Below are positions 51,767 through 61,467 of a stretch of DNA of 64,000 nucleotides, piece by piece; the first letter of the stretch is position 1; each line of letters starts with the position of its first letter. The stretch spans positions 186,001 to 250,000 of the forward strand of contig NZ_VRLT01000029.1 of the NCBI RefSeq assembly GCF_008017835.1, written 5' to 3'. A program made the position numbers and the translations under genes. Below the pieces are notes generated by a model. It was not told where the DNA came from. It saw only the letters and a list, made by a program, of their open reading frames with translations, and did not search any database. Source of the stretch: Mesonia sp. HuA40. Lineage in GTDB: Bacteria; Bacteroidota; Bacteroidia; Flavobacteriales; Flavobacteriaceae.

Positions 51767-52375
51767 TTATTTCCCGTCACTGTATCTTTTTGCTACTTCT
51801 TCCCAGTTAATTACATTGAAAAAAGCATTAACGTAATCTGGTCTTTTATTTTGATATTTTAAATAGTAAGCGTGTTCCCAAACATCTAAACCTAAAACAG
51901 GGTGTCCTCCGCAGCCTACACCTGGCATAAGCGGGTTGTCTTGGTTAGGGGTTGAACAAATCTCTAATCTACCTCCTGGATGAACGCATAACCAAGCCCA
52001 ACCTGATCCGAATTGACCGCCGGCAGCATTAGAAAACTTCTCTTTAAAATCGTCGAAAGAACCAAATGCTTCATCAATAGCTTTGGCTAAATCACCTGTG
52101 GGTTTACCACCTCCGTTAGGAGACATAACATCCCAAAATAAGTTGTGATTATAAAAACCACCTCCGTTATTTCGCACAGCCTTATTATCCATATCTAGAT
52201 TCTTTAAGATATCTTCTATAGATTTATCGGCTAGATTGGTACCTTCAACTGCATTGTTTAATTTACTCGTATAACCTGCATGGTGTTTTTCATAATGAAC
52301 CTCCATGGTTGCTTTATCGATATGTGGTTCTAGTGCATCTTTTGCATATGCTAAGTCATTTTGTTTAAAAGCCAT
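51767..52375 (-). CDS. sodA: Superoxide dismutase, Mn-type
   Basis: 202 residues, with no signal peptide, so cytosolic. Metal ligands: His27 (VHYEKHH), His77 (FYNHNLFW), Asp164 and His168 (LDVWEHAY). The Gly-rich NNGGGFYNH and the Gln145 in TPNQDNPLM are the markers that separate Mn enzymes from Fe enzymes. Has its own promoter and a structured terminator, so probably monocistronic. Confidence 0.95.
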   Translation of the reverse strand: MAFKQNDLAYAKDALEPHIDKATMEVHYEKHHAGYTSKLNNAVEGTNLADKSIEDILKNLDMDNKAVRNNGGGFYNHNLFWDVMSPNGGGKPTGDLAKAIDEAFGSFDDFKEKFSNAAGGQFGSGWAWLCVHPGGRLEICSTPNQDNPLMPGVGCGGHPVLGLDVWEHAYYLKYQNKRPDYVNAFFNVINWEEVAKRYSDGK

Positions 52376-52405
52376 ATATTTAATTTTTTTTTAATTTATT
52401 TCCAT

Positions 52406-52436
52406 CAAAAATAATTATAACAAATCAGTAAAGCAA
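52406..52436 (-). promoter_or_regulatory. Promoter of sodA
   Basis: Minus strand TTG (52436-52434), 20-bp spacer, TATTTTTG (52413-52406), 30 nt before the ATG. Confidence 0.6.
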
Positions 52437-52541
52437 TAATAATATGTTATAAATTACTTAAATGATTAACACTTTTTTGAATGCTTAAACGCAATTCAAT
52501 ATTTACTGTTAATAATTGTATTTTCGCTTAAATTCTTATCT

Positions 52542-55500
52542 ATGTCTACACAGCAAAAGCAGCCTTCTTTTATCATTTATAATGCTTCGGCCGGATCGGG
52601 AAAAACCTTTACCATGGTCAAAGAGTATTTGCAACTGGTTTTGCAAGCGCCAAAACCAGATTATTACAAGCATATTTTAGCCATAACCTTTACCAATAAG
52701 GCGGTTAGTGAGTTAAAATCTCGAGTGCTTCATGCCTTAATTGATTTTAGTCAAGAAGATACCCCAAAGAATAGCCGAGCTCTTTTTGAAGCTGTCGCTG
52801 AATCAGTGCAACTAGAACCCCAAGTAATCCGTAAAAAAAGTAAGGCCATAGTAAATCATATTTTGCATAATTATGCGGCTTTTGAAATATCGACTATAGA
52901 CGGTTTTACGCATAGATTGCTGCGCACCTTTGCAAAAGACCTTGACATCAACGTAAATTTTGAAGTAGAGCTAGATAGCGAATTGGTAATTGAAGAAGCG
53001 GTAGATCGAGTGATTAACAAAGCGGGTAGCCAGCCTCAAATTACCCAGGCTTTAATCAATTTTGTACTCAAAAAAGCAGACGATGATAAGTCTTGGGACA
53101 TCCGTAGAGATTTAACTAAAATGGCTAAGCTGTTACTGGCAGAAGACAATTTTGCTTATTTAGATTTATTGACAGAATATGAATTAAAGGATTTTAATGT
53201 CTTTTATAATCAGTTGAAATCCGCCGAAAGCGAACTAATGGAGCAAAACAAAAGGCATGCAGAGGCATTTTTTGAGTTGCTTGAACAAAATCAAATTCCA
53301 GAGAAATGTTTTAACAGAGGTTCTGTACCTGATTTTTTCAGGAAAAATTTAAACGGCGATTTGCCTAAGGTTTCGGGTGCGGTTTGGCATGAAAAAATAG
53401 CCGATAACACACTATATACAAAGAGTAAAACATCAAACGAAGAGCAAGCGAAAATAGATGCAATACAACCCCAAATAGCCGAACTTTTTTATGCGATTAG
53501 GGAAAATTATTACCAATTGAAATTTTATGCGGGTCTGGCCAAAAATGTCGACGCACAATCGTTGCTTTTTGCGATTCAAAATGAAATAGATTTGATTAAG
53601 GAAGAACGGGATATGTTGTTGATGGTAGACTTTAATAGAAAAATAAGCGAAGAAGTTAAAAATCAGCCGGCTCCTTTTATTTATGAACGCTTAGGTGAAC
53701 GTTATCACAATTTTTTTATAGATGAATTTCAAGATACATCGGCCTTGCAATGGGAAAATTTGCAGCCCTTAATCAATAACAGCTTAAGCGGATTTAATAC
53801 CGAAAATAAAACGGGAAATTTATTTTTGGTTGGTGATGCAAAACAATCTATTTATAGGTGGCGCGGCGGTAAAGCCGAGCAATTTATTAATTTATATGAA
53901 GGGCACTCCCCATTTTCTATCACGGGGAAAACACTCAATTTGCCTGCAAATTACCGCAGCTACAAAGAAATTATTGATTTTAATAATCGGTTTTTTACTT
54001 TTTTAAGTGATTGTTTTGCATTTGAAACCTATCGAAACTTATATGCTCAAGCCGAACAGAAAAAAGTGAAAAATGCGCAAGGTTATGTTCAGCTTGACTT
54101 TATAGAAGGTAAAAACAGCGAAGAACAAAGTTTGGCCTATGCAGCAAAAACCGTTAAAATAATACAAGAATTAAAAGAAGAAGGTACACCTTTAAGCGAT
54201 ATTTGTTTGCTTACGCGGAAAAACAAACATGGTATTTTATTGGCCAATCATTTGGTTGAAGCGGGCATACCCGTAATCTCATCAGATGCCTTATTGCTGA
54301 GTAAAAGTAAAACGGTAAATTTTGTGCAGCAAATATTTGAGCTAAGTCTACGCCCAGAAGATAAAGAAATAAGGTATGAATTGCTGTATTTTTTAAGTCA
54401 ACAAATTACAATTCAAGAAGAAGAACTCGCTTTTTATAAAAAAAGATTATCGCTTTCTATAGAATCATTTTTTGATTCTTTACAAGTTTACGGATTTCAC
54501 TTTTCTTTACAACAGTTCCAAAAATTGCCTTTATATGAAGCTGCCGAGTATGTGATAAGATCATTTAAAATTGTAGAAAAAGCCGATGCTTATCTGCAGT
54601 ACTATTTAGATTTTGTTTACGAGTTTACGCAAAAAAGCCATGCGGGTTTAATGCAATTGGTTGAGGTATGGAACAAGAAAAAAGATAAATTGAGTATTGT
54701 GGCCGCTCAAGGGGTAGAAGCCGTACAAATTTTAAGCGTTCACAAATCTAAAGGACTAGAGTTTCCGGTTGTAATTTATCCGTTTGCACAGCAAAAGTTA
54801 GACGATTTTAGTCGGGATAGTCTTTGGGCATTAATAGAAGATTTTGAGCTTCCCTTAGGCTATTTAAGTGTAAATAAAGAAACACCTCATTACAGTAAAA
54901 AATTAAAAGAAGATTTCAATGTTCTAGCCCAACATAAATTACTAGATGAAATAAATGTACTGTATGTCGCATTAACGCGTGCAAAAGAGCAGTTGTATAT
55001 CATCAGTAAAATAGAAACTTCTAAAACAGCTCAGCTTGAAGAAAATACTTTTGGTGTGCTATTTCAACGATTTTTAGAAAAACAAAACAAGTGGGAGGCA
55101 GATGTTAGACATTACCATTGGGGCCATAAGCCTAAGCCCAATGCAATTGAAGACAAGAAGGGGGTTATGCAGGATTTTAGCTTTATTTCAACGGCGCCAG
55201 AAAATCACCAAGCCGCTTTGATGACCAAAAATGCGAGTATGTGGCTTACGTCTCAAGAAGAAGCTATAGCTTATGGAGATATGGTACATGAGATTTTAAG
55301 TCAAATCATTACTGTAGAAGATATTCAGCCTGCTTTAGCCAATGCTGTAGAACAAGGTGATTTGAACCAAAAAGAAGCTCTCGACTACGAGCAAAGTTTC
55401 ACTAAAATGGTAAATCATCCAGAGTTAAACAGCTATTTTACTAAAGCTTATACCGTTTATACAGAAAAAGAACTCTTGGTAGATCATGCTTATATGCGTT

Positions 55501-55688
55501 TAGATCGTCTCTGTCTCAAAAACAAAGAGGCGGTAATAATTGACTATAAAACCGGGTCTTACAGTCCCGATCATAAAATACAACTCAATGAATATGCCGA
55601 AGCAATTAAGAAATTAGGATATACGGTGAAGAAAGGTGTATTAATATATTTAGAAAACAGGCAGAACATAAAGATTGTTTATCTTTGA
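52542..55688 (+). CDS. addA: AddA-like helicase/nuclease (UvrD superfamily with PD-(D/E)XK domain)
   Basis: RecBCD-type end-processing subunit of 1048 residues. Helicase motifs in order: Walker A ASAGSGKTF (Lys21), Walker B DEFQDTSALQW (about 396), VGDAKQSIYRWRGG (motif III, about 431), VHKSKGLEFPVVIY (motif V) and VALTRAKEQLYI (motif VI). The C-terminal nuclease has 'YGDMVHEIL' and the active-site IIDYKTG (Asp1001, Lys1003). Its AddB partner lies 2.8 kb downstream behind kbl and ompA instead of next to it. It is followed 18 bp later by kbl. Confidence 0.92.
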   Translation: MSTQQKQPSFIIYNASAGSGKTFTMVKEYLQLVLQAPKPDYYKHILAITFTNKAVSELKSRVLHALIDFSQEDTPKNSRALFEAVAESVQLEPQVIRKKSKAIVNHILHNYAAFEISTIDGFTHRLLRTFAKDLDINVNFEVELDSELVIEEAVDRVINKAGSQPQITQALINFVLKKADDDKSWDIRRDLTKMAKLLLAEDNFAYLDLLTEYELKDFNVFYNQLKSAESELMEQNKRHAEAFFELLEQNQIPEKCFNRGSVPDFFRKNLNGDLPKVSGAVWHEKIADNTLYTKSKTSNEEQAKIDAIQPQIAELFYAIRENYYQLKFYAGLAKNVDAQSLLFAIQNEIDLIKEERDMLLMVDFNRKISEEVKNQPAPFIYERLGERYHNFFIDEFQDTSALQWENLQPLINNSLSGFNTENKTGNLFLVGDAKQSIYRWRGGKAEQFINLYEGHSPFSITGKTLNLPANYRSYKEIIDFNNRFFTFLSDCFAFETYRNLYAQAEQKKVKNAQGYVQLDFIEGKNSEEQSLAYAAKTVKIIQELKEEGTPLSDICLLTRKNKHGILLANHLVEAGIPVISSDALLLSKSKTVNFVQQIFELSLRPEDKEIRYELLYFLSQQITIQEEELAFYKKRLSLSIESFFDSLQVYGFHFSLQQFQKLPLYEAAEYVIRSFKIVEKADAYLQYYLDFVYEFTQKSHAGLMQLVEVWNKKKDKLSIVAAQGVEAVQILSVHKSKGLEFPVVIYPFAQQKLDDFSRDSLWALIEDFELPLGYLSVNKETPHYSKKLKEDFNVLAQHKLLDEINVLYVALTRAKEQLYIISKIETSKTAQLEENTFGVLFQRFLEKQNKWEADVRHYHWGHKPKPNAIEDKKGVMQDFSFISTAPENHQAALMTKNASMWLTSQEEAIAYGDMVHEILSQIITVEDIQPALANAVEQGDLNQKEALDYEQSFTKMVNHPELNSYFTKAYTVYTEKELLVDHAYMRLDRLCLKNKEAVIIDYKTGSYSPDHKIQLNEYAEAIKKLGYTVKKGVLIYLENRQNIKIVYL

Positions 55689-55706
55689 TTTTTTAAACAA
55701 AACACT

Positions 55707-56903
55707 ATGTATAGCAAAGAAATTAAAGCACATCTGCAAGCTCAGTTAGACGAAATTAAAGAAAATGGGCTGTATAAGAAAGAACGCATAATTACTTCAC
55801 CACAAGATGCAGTAATTAAGATTGAAACTGGTGAAGAAGTTATTAACTTTTGTGCCAACAACTATTTAGGTTTGTCATCACACCCAGAGGTGATTCAAGC
55901 GGCTAAAGACACTTTAGATGAACGCGGATTTGGTATGAGCAGTGTACGTTTTATCTGCGGGACGCAAGATATCCATAAACAATTAGAACAAAATATAGCA
56001 GACTTTTATCAAACCGAAGATACAATTCTCTATGCGGCAGCTTTTGATGCCAATGGAGGGGTTTTTGAGCCTATCTTGACTAAAGAGGATGCCATTATTT
56101 CTGACTCCCTAAATCACGCTTCAATTATAGATGGTGTGCGCCTATGTAAAGCGGCTAGATACCGTTATCAAAACAACAATATGGCCGATTTAGAAAAACA
56201 ACTAAAGCAAGCCAATGAAGACGGGGCACGTTTTAAAATTATAGTTACCGATGGCGTATTTTCAATGGATGGCTTAGTGGCTCCACTTGATCAAATTTGT
56301 GATTTAGCCGACAAATACGATGCTTTGGTTATGATAGACGAGTGCCATGCCACTGGTTTTATTGGAGCTAACGGTATAGGTACACTAGAAGAGAAAGATG
56401 TAATGGGTAGAATAGATATCATTACTGGTACTCTAGGTAAGGCTTTGGGTGGCGCTATGGGCGGATATACCACTGGTAAAAAAGAAATTATTGAGTTGTT
56501 AAGACAACGATCTAGACCTTATTTGTTTTCAAACTCTTTGGCTCCTGCCATTGTAGGCGCCTCAAACAAAGTATTTGAGATGCTTAATTCAAGCACGCAT
56601 TTAAGAGATCAAGTAATGGAAAATACTGCTTATTTCAAAAAAGAAATGAAGGCTGCCGGGTTTGATATTATAGACGGCGATTCGGCAATTGTACCAGTTA
56701 TGTTATACGATGCTAAACTTTCTCAAAAAATGGCCGATAGGTTACTTGAAGAGGGAATTTACGTAATAGGTTTCTTTTATCCTGTAGTGCCTAAAGAACA
56801 AGCAAGAATACGTGTTCAACTTTCTGCAGCACATACTAAAGCTCATTTAGAAAAAGCCGTTGAGGCATTCACAAAAGTGGGTAAAGAATTAGGAGTTATT
56901 TAG
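55707..56903 (+). CDS. kbl: Glycine C-acetyltransferase (2-amino-3-ketobutyrate CoA ligase)
   Basis: PLP enzyme of threonine breakdown, 398 residues. The substrate-binding '[16 protein letters not shown]' near 50, '[15 protein letters not shown]', '[10 protein letters not shown]' (Asp/His of the PLP pocket) and the PLP-binding Lys245 in GTLGKALGG are all present. Length equals that of E. coli Kbl. No threonine dehydrogenase gene is in the window. Probably transcribed with addA, which is not a functional link. Confidence 0.95.
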   Translation: MYSKEIKAHLQAQLDEIKENGLYKKERIITSPQDAVIKIETGEEVINFCANNYLGLSSHPEVIQAAKDTLDERGFGMSSVRFICGTQDIHKQLEQNIADFYQTEDTILYAAAFDANGGVFEPILTKEDAIISDSLNHASIIDGVRLCKAARYRYQNNNMADLEKQLKQANEDGARFKIIVTDGVFSMDGLVAPLDQICDLADKYDALVMIDECHATGFIGANGIGTLEEKDVMGRIDIITGTLGKALGGAMGGYTTGKKEIIELLRQRSRPYLFSNSLAPAIVGASNKVFEMLNSSTHLRDQVMENTAYFKKEMKAAGFDIIDGDSAIVPVMLYDAKLSQKMADRLLEEGIYVIGFFYPVVPKEQARIRVQLSAAHTKAHLEKAVEAFTKVGKELGVI

Positions 56904-56957
56904 TCTAATTATTGATAAATAGGCATTTTTCATTAAGAAAACTTTATTATTTTAATT

Positions 56958-56988
56958 TTTGTAAATGTTAAAGAACCCTCTATTTTTG
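56958..56988 (+). promoter_or_regulatory. Strong promoter of the OmpA-family gene
   Basis: TTTG (56958-56961), 19-bp spacer, TATTTTTG (56981-56988). Full consensus with ideal spacing, 30 nt before the ATG; fits an abundant outer-membrane protein. Confidence 0.8.
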
Positions 56989-57012
56989 CCTAAATAACAC
57001 TAAAAAAAATAT

Positions 57013-58395
57013 TTGAATATGAAACATCTTGGCAAATTATTATTGGCATCTTTATGCTTGTTAGGAGTATTTAGCCTACAAGCACAAGATAAAAACAACC
57101 CTTGGGCGGTTGGTATTGGAATCAACGCTGTTGACGCTTATCCGGTAGGTGAAGATGCACCACGCGGGGGCATGTTCAGCGAGTTTTTTAATGTAAAAGA
57201 TCATTACAACATTTTACCTTCAGTTTCTAAACTAACAATAGGTAGATACATCGGATCTGGCTTTTCTGCAGAAGTGGCAGGTTCGCTTAACCGTATCGAC
57301 AAGTTTGGAGACCAAAGCGTAGATGATTTAACTTACTATGCTGTTGATGGTGCTGTACAATACAGCTTTAGAGAATTAATTAATGAAACCGGATGGTTTG
57401 ATCCTTATCTAGGAGTAGGTGCAGGATACAACTGGTTAGATGATGAAGGTTTTGGAACCGCAAACGGATCTTTAGGATTTAATTTTTGGTTTACAGAAAA
57501 CGTTGCTTTCAACATCCAAAGTACATATAAAAAAGCTTTTGATGATATGGAGGGGCCAGATCATTTCCAACACTCTATGGGGATTAAAATCGCCTTTGGA
57601 GGAACCGATACAGACGGTGATGGTGTTTATGACGATAAAGACGAATGTCCGAATGAGCCAGGTTTAGCCGAATTTAACGGATGTCCTGACTCTGACGGAG
57701 ACGGAATTCCAGATAAAGATGATAAATGTCCTAACGAAGCAGGAAGTGCAGAGTTTATGGGTTGTCCAGACACAGATGGTGATGGTATTGCCGATCCAGA
57801 AGATGATTGTCCAAATGAGGCAGGTGTTGCATCATTAAATGGATGTCCTGATGCCGATGGCGACGGGGTTAAAGATGCTGATGACAACTGTCCTAACGAG
57901 GCAGGTCCTGCAGAAAACAACGGATGCCCATGGCAAGATAGAGACAATGATGGTGTTTTAGATAAAGACGATCAGTGTCCAGATGTAGCTGGTACTACAG
58001 CCAATAATGGTTGCCCAGAGGTTACTGTTGAAATTATCAATGAATTGAATGAATATTCTAAAACTATTTTATTCGATCTTGGTAAATCTTCAATCCGTAA
58101 AGAATCATATGAAGCTTTAGAGTCTATCGCTGATATTATGGAAGAGTACCCAAATACTGTTTTCCATATAGAAGGGCATACAGATAGTCAAGGTAGTAAT
58201 AAACTAAACCTAAGACTTTCAAAAGAACGTGCAGCTTCAGTGAAAGATTACTTAGTAAACCAAGCAAATATTGATAGCAGCAGAATTACTTCTGAAGGTT
58301 ACGGAGAAGAAAGACCAATAGCTACCAATAAAACTGCTGCAGGTAGACAGCAAAATAGACGTGTTGAGGTTTCTTTAGAGAAAAATAGAGACTAA
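57013..58395 (+). CDS. OmpA-family outer-membrane protein with thrombospondin type 3 repeats
   Basis: 460 residues. A signal peptide (about 1-24, SLQAQ) precedes an eight-strand barrel (about 27-195). A calcium-binding linker of five TSP type 3 repeats (about 197-335; DTDGDGVYDDKDECP-like units) leads to an OmpA_C peptidoglycan-binding domain (about 345-455, with IEGHTDSQGSNKLNLRLS and 'NRRVEVSL'). It anchors the outer membrane to the wall. Monocistronic behind a strong promoter and followed by a strong terminator. Among the most abundant proteins in related bacteria (known of the family). Confidence 0.95.
   Translation: MNMKHLGKLLLASLCLLGVFSLQAQDKNNPWAVGIGINAVDAYPVGEDAPRGGMFSEFFNVKDHYNILPSVSKLTIGRYIGSGFSAEVAGSLNRIDKFGDQSVDDLTYYAVDGAVQYSFRELINETGWFDPYLGVGAGYNWLDDEGFGTANGSLGFNFWFTENVAFNIQSTYKKAFDDMEGPDHFQHSMGIKIAFGGTDTDGDGVYDDKDECPNEPGLAEFNGCPDSDGDGIPDKDDKCPNEAGSAEFMGCPDTDGDGIADPEDDCPNEAGVASLNGCPDADGDGVKDADDNCPNEAGPAENNGCPWQDRDNDGVLDKDDQCPDVAGTTANNGCPEVTVEIINELNEYSKTILFDLGKSSIRKESYEALESIADIMEEYPNTVFHIEGHTDSQGSNKLNLRLSKERAASVKDYLVNQANIDSSRITSEGYGEERPIATNKTAAGRQQNRRVEVSLEKNRD
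57606..58020 (+). repeat. Coding tandem repeat (five TSP type 3 units)
   Basis: Five units of about 75-90 bases inside the OmpA-family gene encode D-x-D-x-D-G-x-x-D calcium loops, each closed by Cys-Pro-Asn-Glu and Gly-Cys-Pro. The DNA of the units has diverged (different codons), so slippage is not recent. Confidence 0.85.
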
Positions 58396-58417
58396 TTAAA
58401 CCAAAATAATTATATTG

Positions 58418-58446
58418 AAAACGCCTCTGAAAAGAGGCGTTTTTTT
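58418..58446 (+). terminator. Terminator after the OmpA-family gene
   Basis: AAAACGCCTCT (58418-58428) and AGAGGCGTTTT (58433-58443) with a GAAA tetraloop and a T-run. addB begins 11 nt later. Confidence 0.9.
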
Positions 58447-58457
58447 ATTTTTAGGCT

Positions 58458-61139
58458 ATGCAAACATTTATAGAAGAGACGGTATCTAAAATTTTAAAAC
58501 AGGAACCCAGTCTAGAGCATTGTAAATTTATTTTACCCAGCAAGCGAGCAGGGGCATTCCTCAAAGAAATCTTACGCAAAGAGGTAAAGGATACAATTTT
58601 TGCTCCAGAAGTATTAAGTATAGAAGAGTTTATACAAGAAGTAAGTGGGCTAAGCCTGTTGCCTGCTAACAAGACTTTATTTAAATTCTATGAATCGTAT
58701 GAGGCCATAATGCCAAAAGAGAAAAAGGAAGATTTTGAAACATTTTACGGATGGGCACATACGCTTTTGCACGATTTTAATGAAATTGACCGTTACTTAA
58801 TCGATACCGATAGTTTCTTTAATTACTTGGGCGATATTCAAGATATCAACCATTGGTCAAAACAAGAAAGAAAAACCAATTTAATCCAAAATTATTTGGC
58901 ATTTTGGAATGCTTTGCCAGGCCTTTACCAACATTTTGTAGCCAACTTGCTTAAACAGAAAAAAGCCTATCAAGGATTGATTTATCGCGTAGCAGCCGAC
59001 CAAATTAAAGACTATATTGAAAATAATAAGCAAACCAAGCATTATTTAATTGGTTTTAACGCCTTAAATAATGCAGAGCAAACCTTGCTTCAAGAATTAC
59101 TAACGAGAGCACAAGCAGAAATATTCTGGGACATCGATCAATACTTTTTAGATAAAAATTATCATGCCGCAGGGCTATTTATAAGGCGCTATAAAAGCGA
59201 ATGGCCTTACTACCAAGACAAAAAGTTTCCTGAAATGCCCAAAAATTATTATAATTCTGGCGAAATTCATTGTACTGGTATACCTAAGAATGTAGGACAA
59301 GCTAAATACATAGGGAACCTACTTCGTAGTTTCTCAGAAGAGAAAATTCAAAATACCGCTCTGGTATTAAACGATGAAGGCCTATTGCCAGTACTCTTAA
59401 ATTCTTTGCCAGATAATGTGCAGGCTGTGAATATTACCATGGGTTTAAAATTAAGTCAAACCCCATTGGCAAGCTTTTTTGAAACGCTTTTCGCAATTCA
59501 ACTTTCGGGAGGTAAGAAGATTTATTACAAGCAATTTTTAGAAATAGTTAAGCATCCTTTTATGCAACAACTATTAGCCAAAGACGTAACTAAATTACAG
59601 CATCACGTAGCCGAAAAAAATAGGGTATATTTTGTTTTAGAAGAATTACGTGATTTATGTAAAGCAGAATCATATGAGTTGCTTAAACTTTGCTTTTCAC
59701 AAAAGAAAAAGCCAATAGAGATCTTGGAAAACTTTTTACAGATCATTGAAATTTTTGAAAAGTTTTTTACCACCCAAAAAGCTCTAGAGCGGGAGTACAT
59801 TTATCACTTTCAGAAATTATTCAATCAACTGCAAAACCTACTCGATGAGGTAGATCAAATTAAAAGCATCTCGGCACTTCATCGGTTTTATAGGGATAGT
59901 ATTAATCAACATCAACTTGATTTTACGGGTGCTCCATTTAAGGGCTTGCAAATTATGGGAATGCTAGAAACCCGGGTATTAGATTTTGATACGGTAATTA
60001 TGGCTGGTGTGAATGAGGGTATACTACCGGCAGGAAAGAGTAATAATTCTTTTATTCCATATGATTTAAAACACCAGTATGGTTTGCCTACCTTTAAAGA
60101 AAAAGACGCTATATATACCTATCACTTTTATAGATTACTACAAAGAGCCAAAGATGTACACTTGTTATTTAACTCTAATTTTGAAGGCTTGAATGCCGGA
60201 GAAAAAAGCAGATTCATCGCTCAATTAGAATACGAGCGGCAGCTTAAGGTTACCCATTGGATGCCAGAGGCACGAATCAATAAAGAAACCCCTAAAACTA
60301 GTAAAAAAACTGCTTTAATGCTTAAGGAATTGACCAGTATGGCCAAAAAGTTTTCCCCATCGGCACTTTCAAGCTATGTACGGAATCCTCAAGATTTTTA
60401 TAAACAATATTTATTAAAAATTAACGATCAAGAAGAAGTCGAGGAAACAGTAGCCTACAATACCCTTGGGAGCATCATTCACGACACACTCGAGAATATA
60501 TATAATCCATATAAGGGGCAATTTCTAAGCGCAAATATTATTGATCAACTCGATAAAATTTACGAAAAAGAACTGCAAAAACAGTTTGCCAATACTTATG
60601 CTCAATCCAAAAACCTATTTGGTCAAAACTTGTTGATTTATGCTGTGGCTAAACGATATATAAAACGGTTTTTAGCCCTAGAAAAAAAAGAGTTGAAAGA
60701 TAATAAAATTGAATTGCTTGCACTTGAAGTACCCCTCAAAATAAAATTAAATACCAAAAACGATTGGGGAATAGGAGGGAAGATTGATAGAATAGACCGT
60801 AAAAATGGAGTTTTGCGTATCATCGACTATAAAACCGGTTTAGTAACTCCTAGCCAGTTGAAAATTAAAGATTTTGATACCATTATCAACGATTACCAAT
60901 ATAGCAAAATTTTACAGGTTTTATGTTATGCTTTAATGATGCAGCGCACTCAAGGTTTCGATCAAGCTCAAGGCGGAATAATTTCATTTAAAAATTTAAA
61001 AAATGGGTTTATGCCGGTTAAGCAGGATAAAGAAACTTTTATTGATGCAAAATTATTAGCCGATTTTGAAGCGACTTTATTAAGTTTGATTGAAGAAATA
61101 CTCAATCCTAAAATAGATTTTGTAGAAAAAGAGGTGTAA
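58458..61139 (+). CDS. addB: AddB-like subunit with PD-(D/E)XK nuclease domain
   Basis: Second subunit of the AddAB repair complex, 893 residues. The N-terminal helicase-like fold has a degenerate nucleotide loop (LPSKRAGAFLKEI). The middle contains 'AGVNEGILPAGKSNNSFIPYDLK', which is typical of AddB/RexB. The C-terminal nuclease domain (about 620-893) has GGKIDRID and the active site IIDYKTG. The four cysteines that hold the Fe-S cluster of B. subtilis AddB are absent. Much shorter than that protein (about 1160). The start is 11 nt behind a strong terminator. Confidence 0.88.
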   Translation: MQTFIEETVSKILKQEPSLEHCKFILPSKRAGAFLKEILRKEVKDTIFAPEVLSIEEFIQEVSGLSLLPANKTLFKFYESYEAIMPKEKKEDFETFYGWAHTLLHDFNEIDRYLIDTDSFFNYLGDIQDINHWSKQERKTNLIQNYLAFWNALPGLYQHFVANLLKQKKAYQGLIYRVAADQIKDYIENNKQTKHYLIGFNALNNAEQTLLQELLTRAQAEIFWDIDQYFLDKNYHAAGLFIRRYKSEWPYYQDKKFPEMPKNYYNSGEIHCTGIPKNVGQAKYIGNLLRSFSEEKIQNTALVLNDEGLLPVLLNSLPDNVQAVNITMGLKLSQTPLASFFETLFAIQLSGGKKIYYKQFLEIVKHPFMQQLLAKDVTKLQHHVAEKNRVYFVLEELRDLCKAESYELLKLCFSQKKKPIEILENFLQIIEIFEKFFTTQKALEREYIYHFQKLFNQLQNLLDEVDQIKSISALHRFYRDSINQHQLDFTGAPFKGLQIMGMLETRVLDFDTVIMAGVNEGILPAGKSNNSFIPYDLKHQYGLPTFKEKDAIYTYHFYRLLQRAKDVHLLFNSNFEGLNAGEKSRFIAQLEYERQLKVTHWMPEARINKETPKTSKKTALMLKELTSMAKKFSPSALSSYVRNPQDFYKQYLLKINDQEEVEETVAYNTLGSIIHDTLENIYNPYKGQFLSANIIDQLDKIYEKELQKQFANTYAQSKNLFGQNLLIYAVAKRYIKRFLALEKKELKDNKIELLALEVPLKIKLNTKNDWGIGGKIDRIDRKNGVLRIIDYKTGLVTPSQLKIKDFDTIINDYQYSKILQVLCYALMMQRTQGFDQAQGGIISFKNLKNGFMPVKQDKETFIDAKLLADFEATLLSLIEEILNPKIDFVEKEV

Positions 61140-61213
61140 AAAGCATTGATTTTTAAGATCTAGAAAAAGGCTAAGAATTCAATAAAAAATGAGGTGCATT
61201 TAAATAAAAAAAT

Positions 61214-61221
61214 TATATTTG
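61214..61221 (+). promoter_or_regulatory. -7 box of tRNA-Ala
   Basis: TATATTTG matches TAnnTTTG, ending 15 nt before the first tRNA base. Confidence 0.55.
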
Positions 61222-61236
61222 TACCCAACAAAGTCA

Positions 61237-61310
61237 GGGGAATTAGCTCAGCTGGCTAGAGCGCTACGCTGGCAGCGTAGAGGTCATCGGTTCGACTCCG
61301 ATATTCTCCA
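61237..61310 (+). tRNA. tRNA-Ala (anticodon GGC)
   Basis: Acceptor GGGGAAT/ATTCTCC with the G3-U70 wobble pair that defines alanine tRNAs. D-arm GCTC..GAGC, anticodon stem CTACG/CGTAG with loop CTGGCAG, T-arm with GTTCGAC. Discriminator A; CCA not encoded. A run of seven Ts follows directly. Confidence 0.97.
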
Positions 61311-61467
61311 CTTTTTTTCTCCTTTCTAGAAATAACTTTTTACCATCCAAGCATTTTTTAAAAGTAGCCGCAAAGATTCTGGGTTTAATTAATATAGCCT
61401 CATTTAATCAGGGTTTGTACTTCCTAAAGCAATAAAAGATTTTTGTGAGATCACTATTAAAAGTAAC

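Noticed and set aside
57627-57947. 106-codon minus-strand frame opposite the OmpA-family repeats
   Set aside because: Low-complexity Ser/Pro/Gly translation produced by the codons of the TSP type 3 repeats on the other strand.
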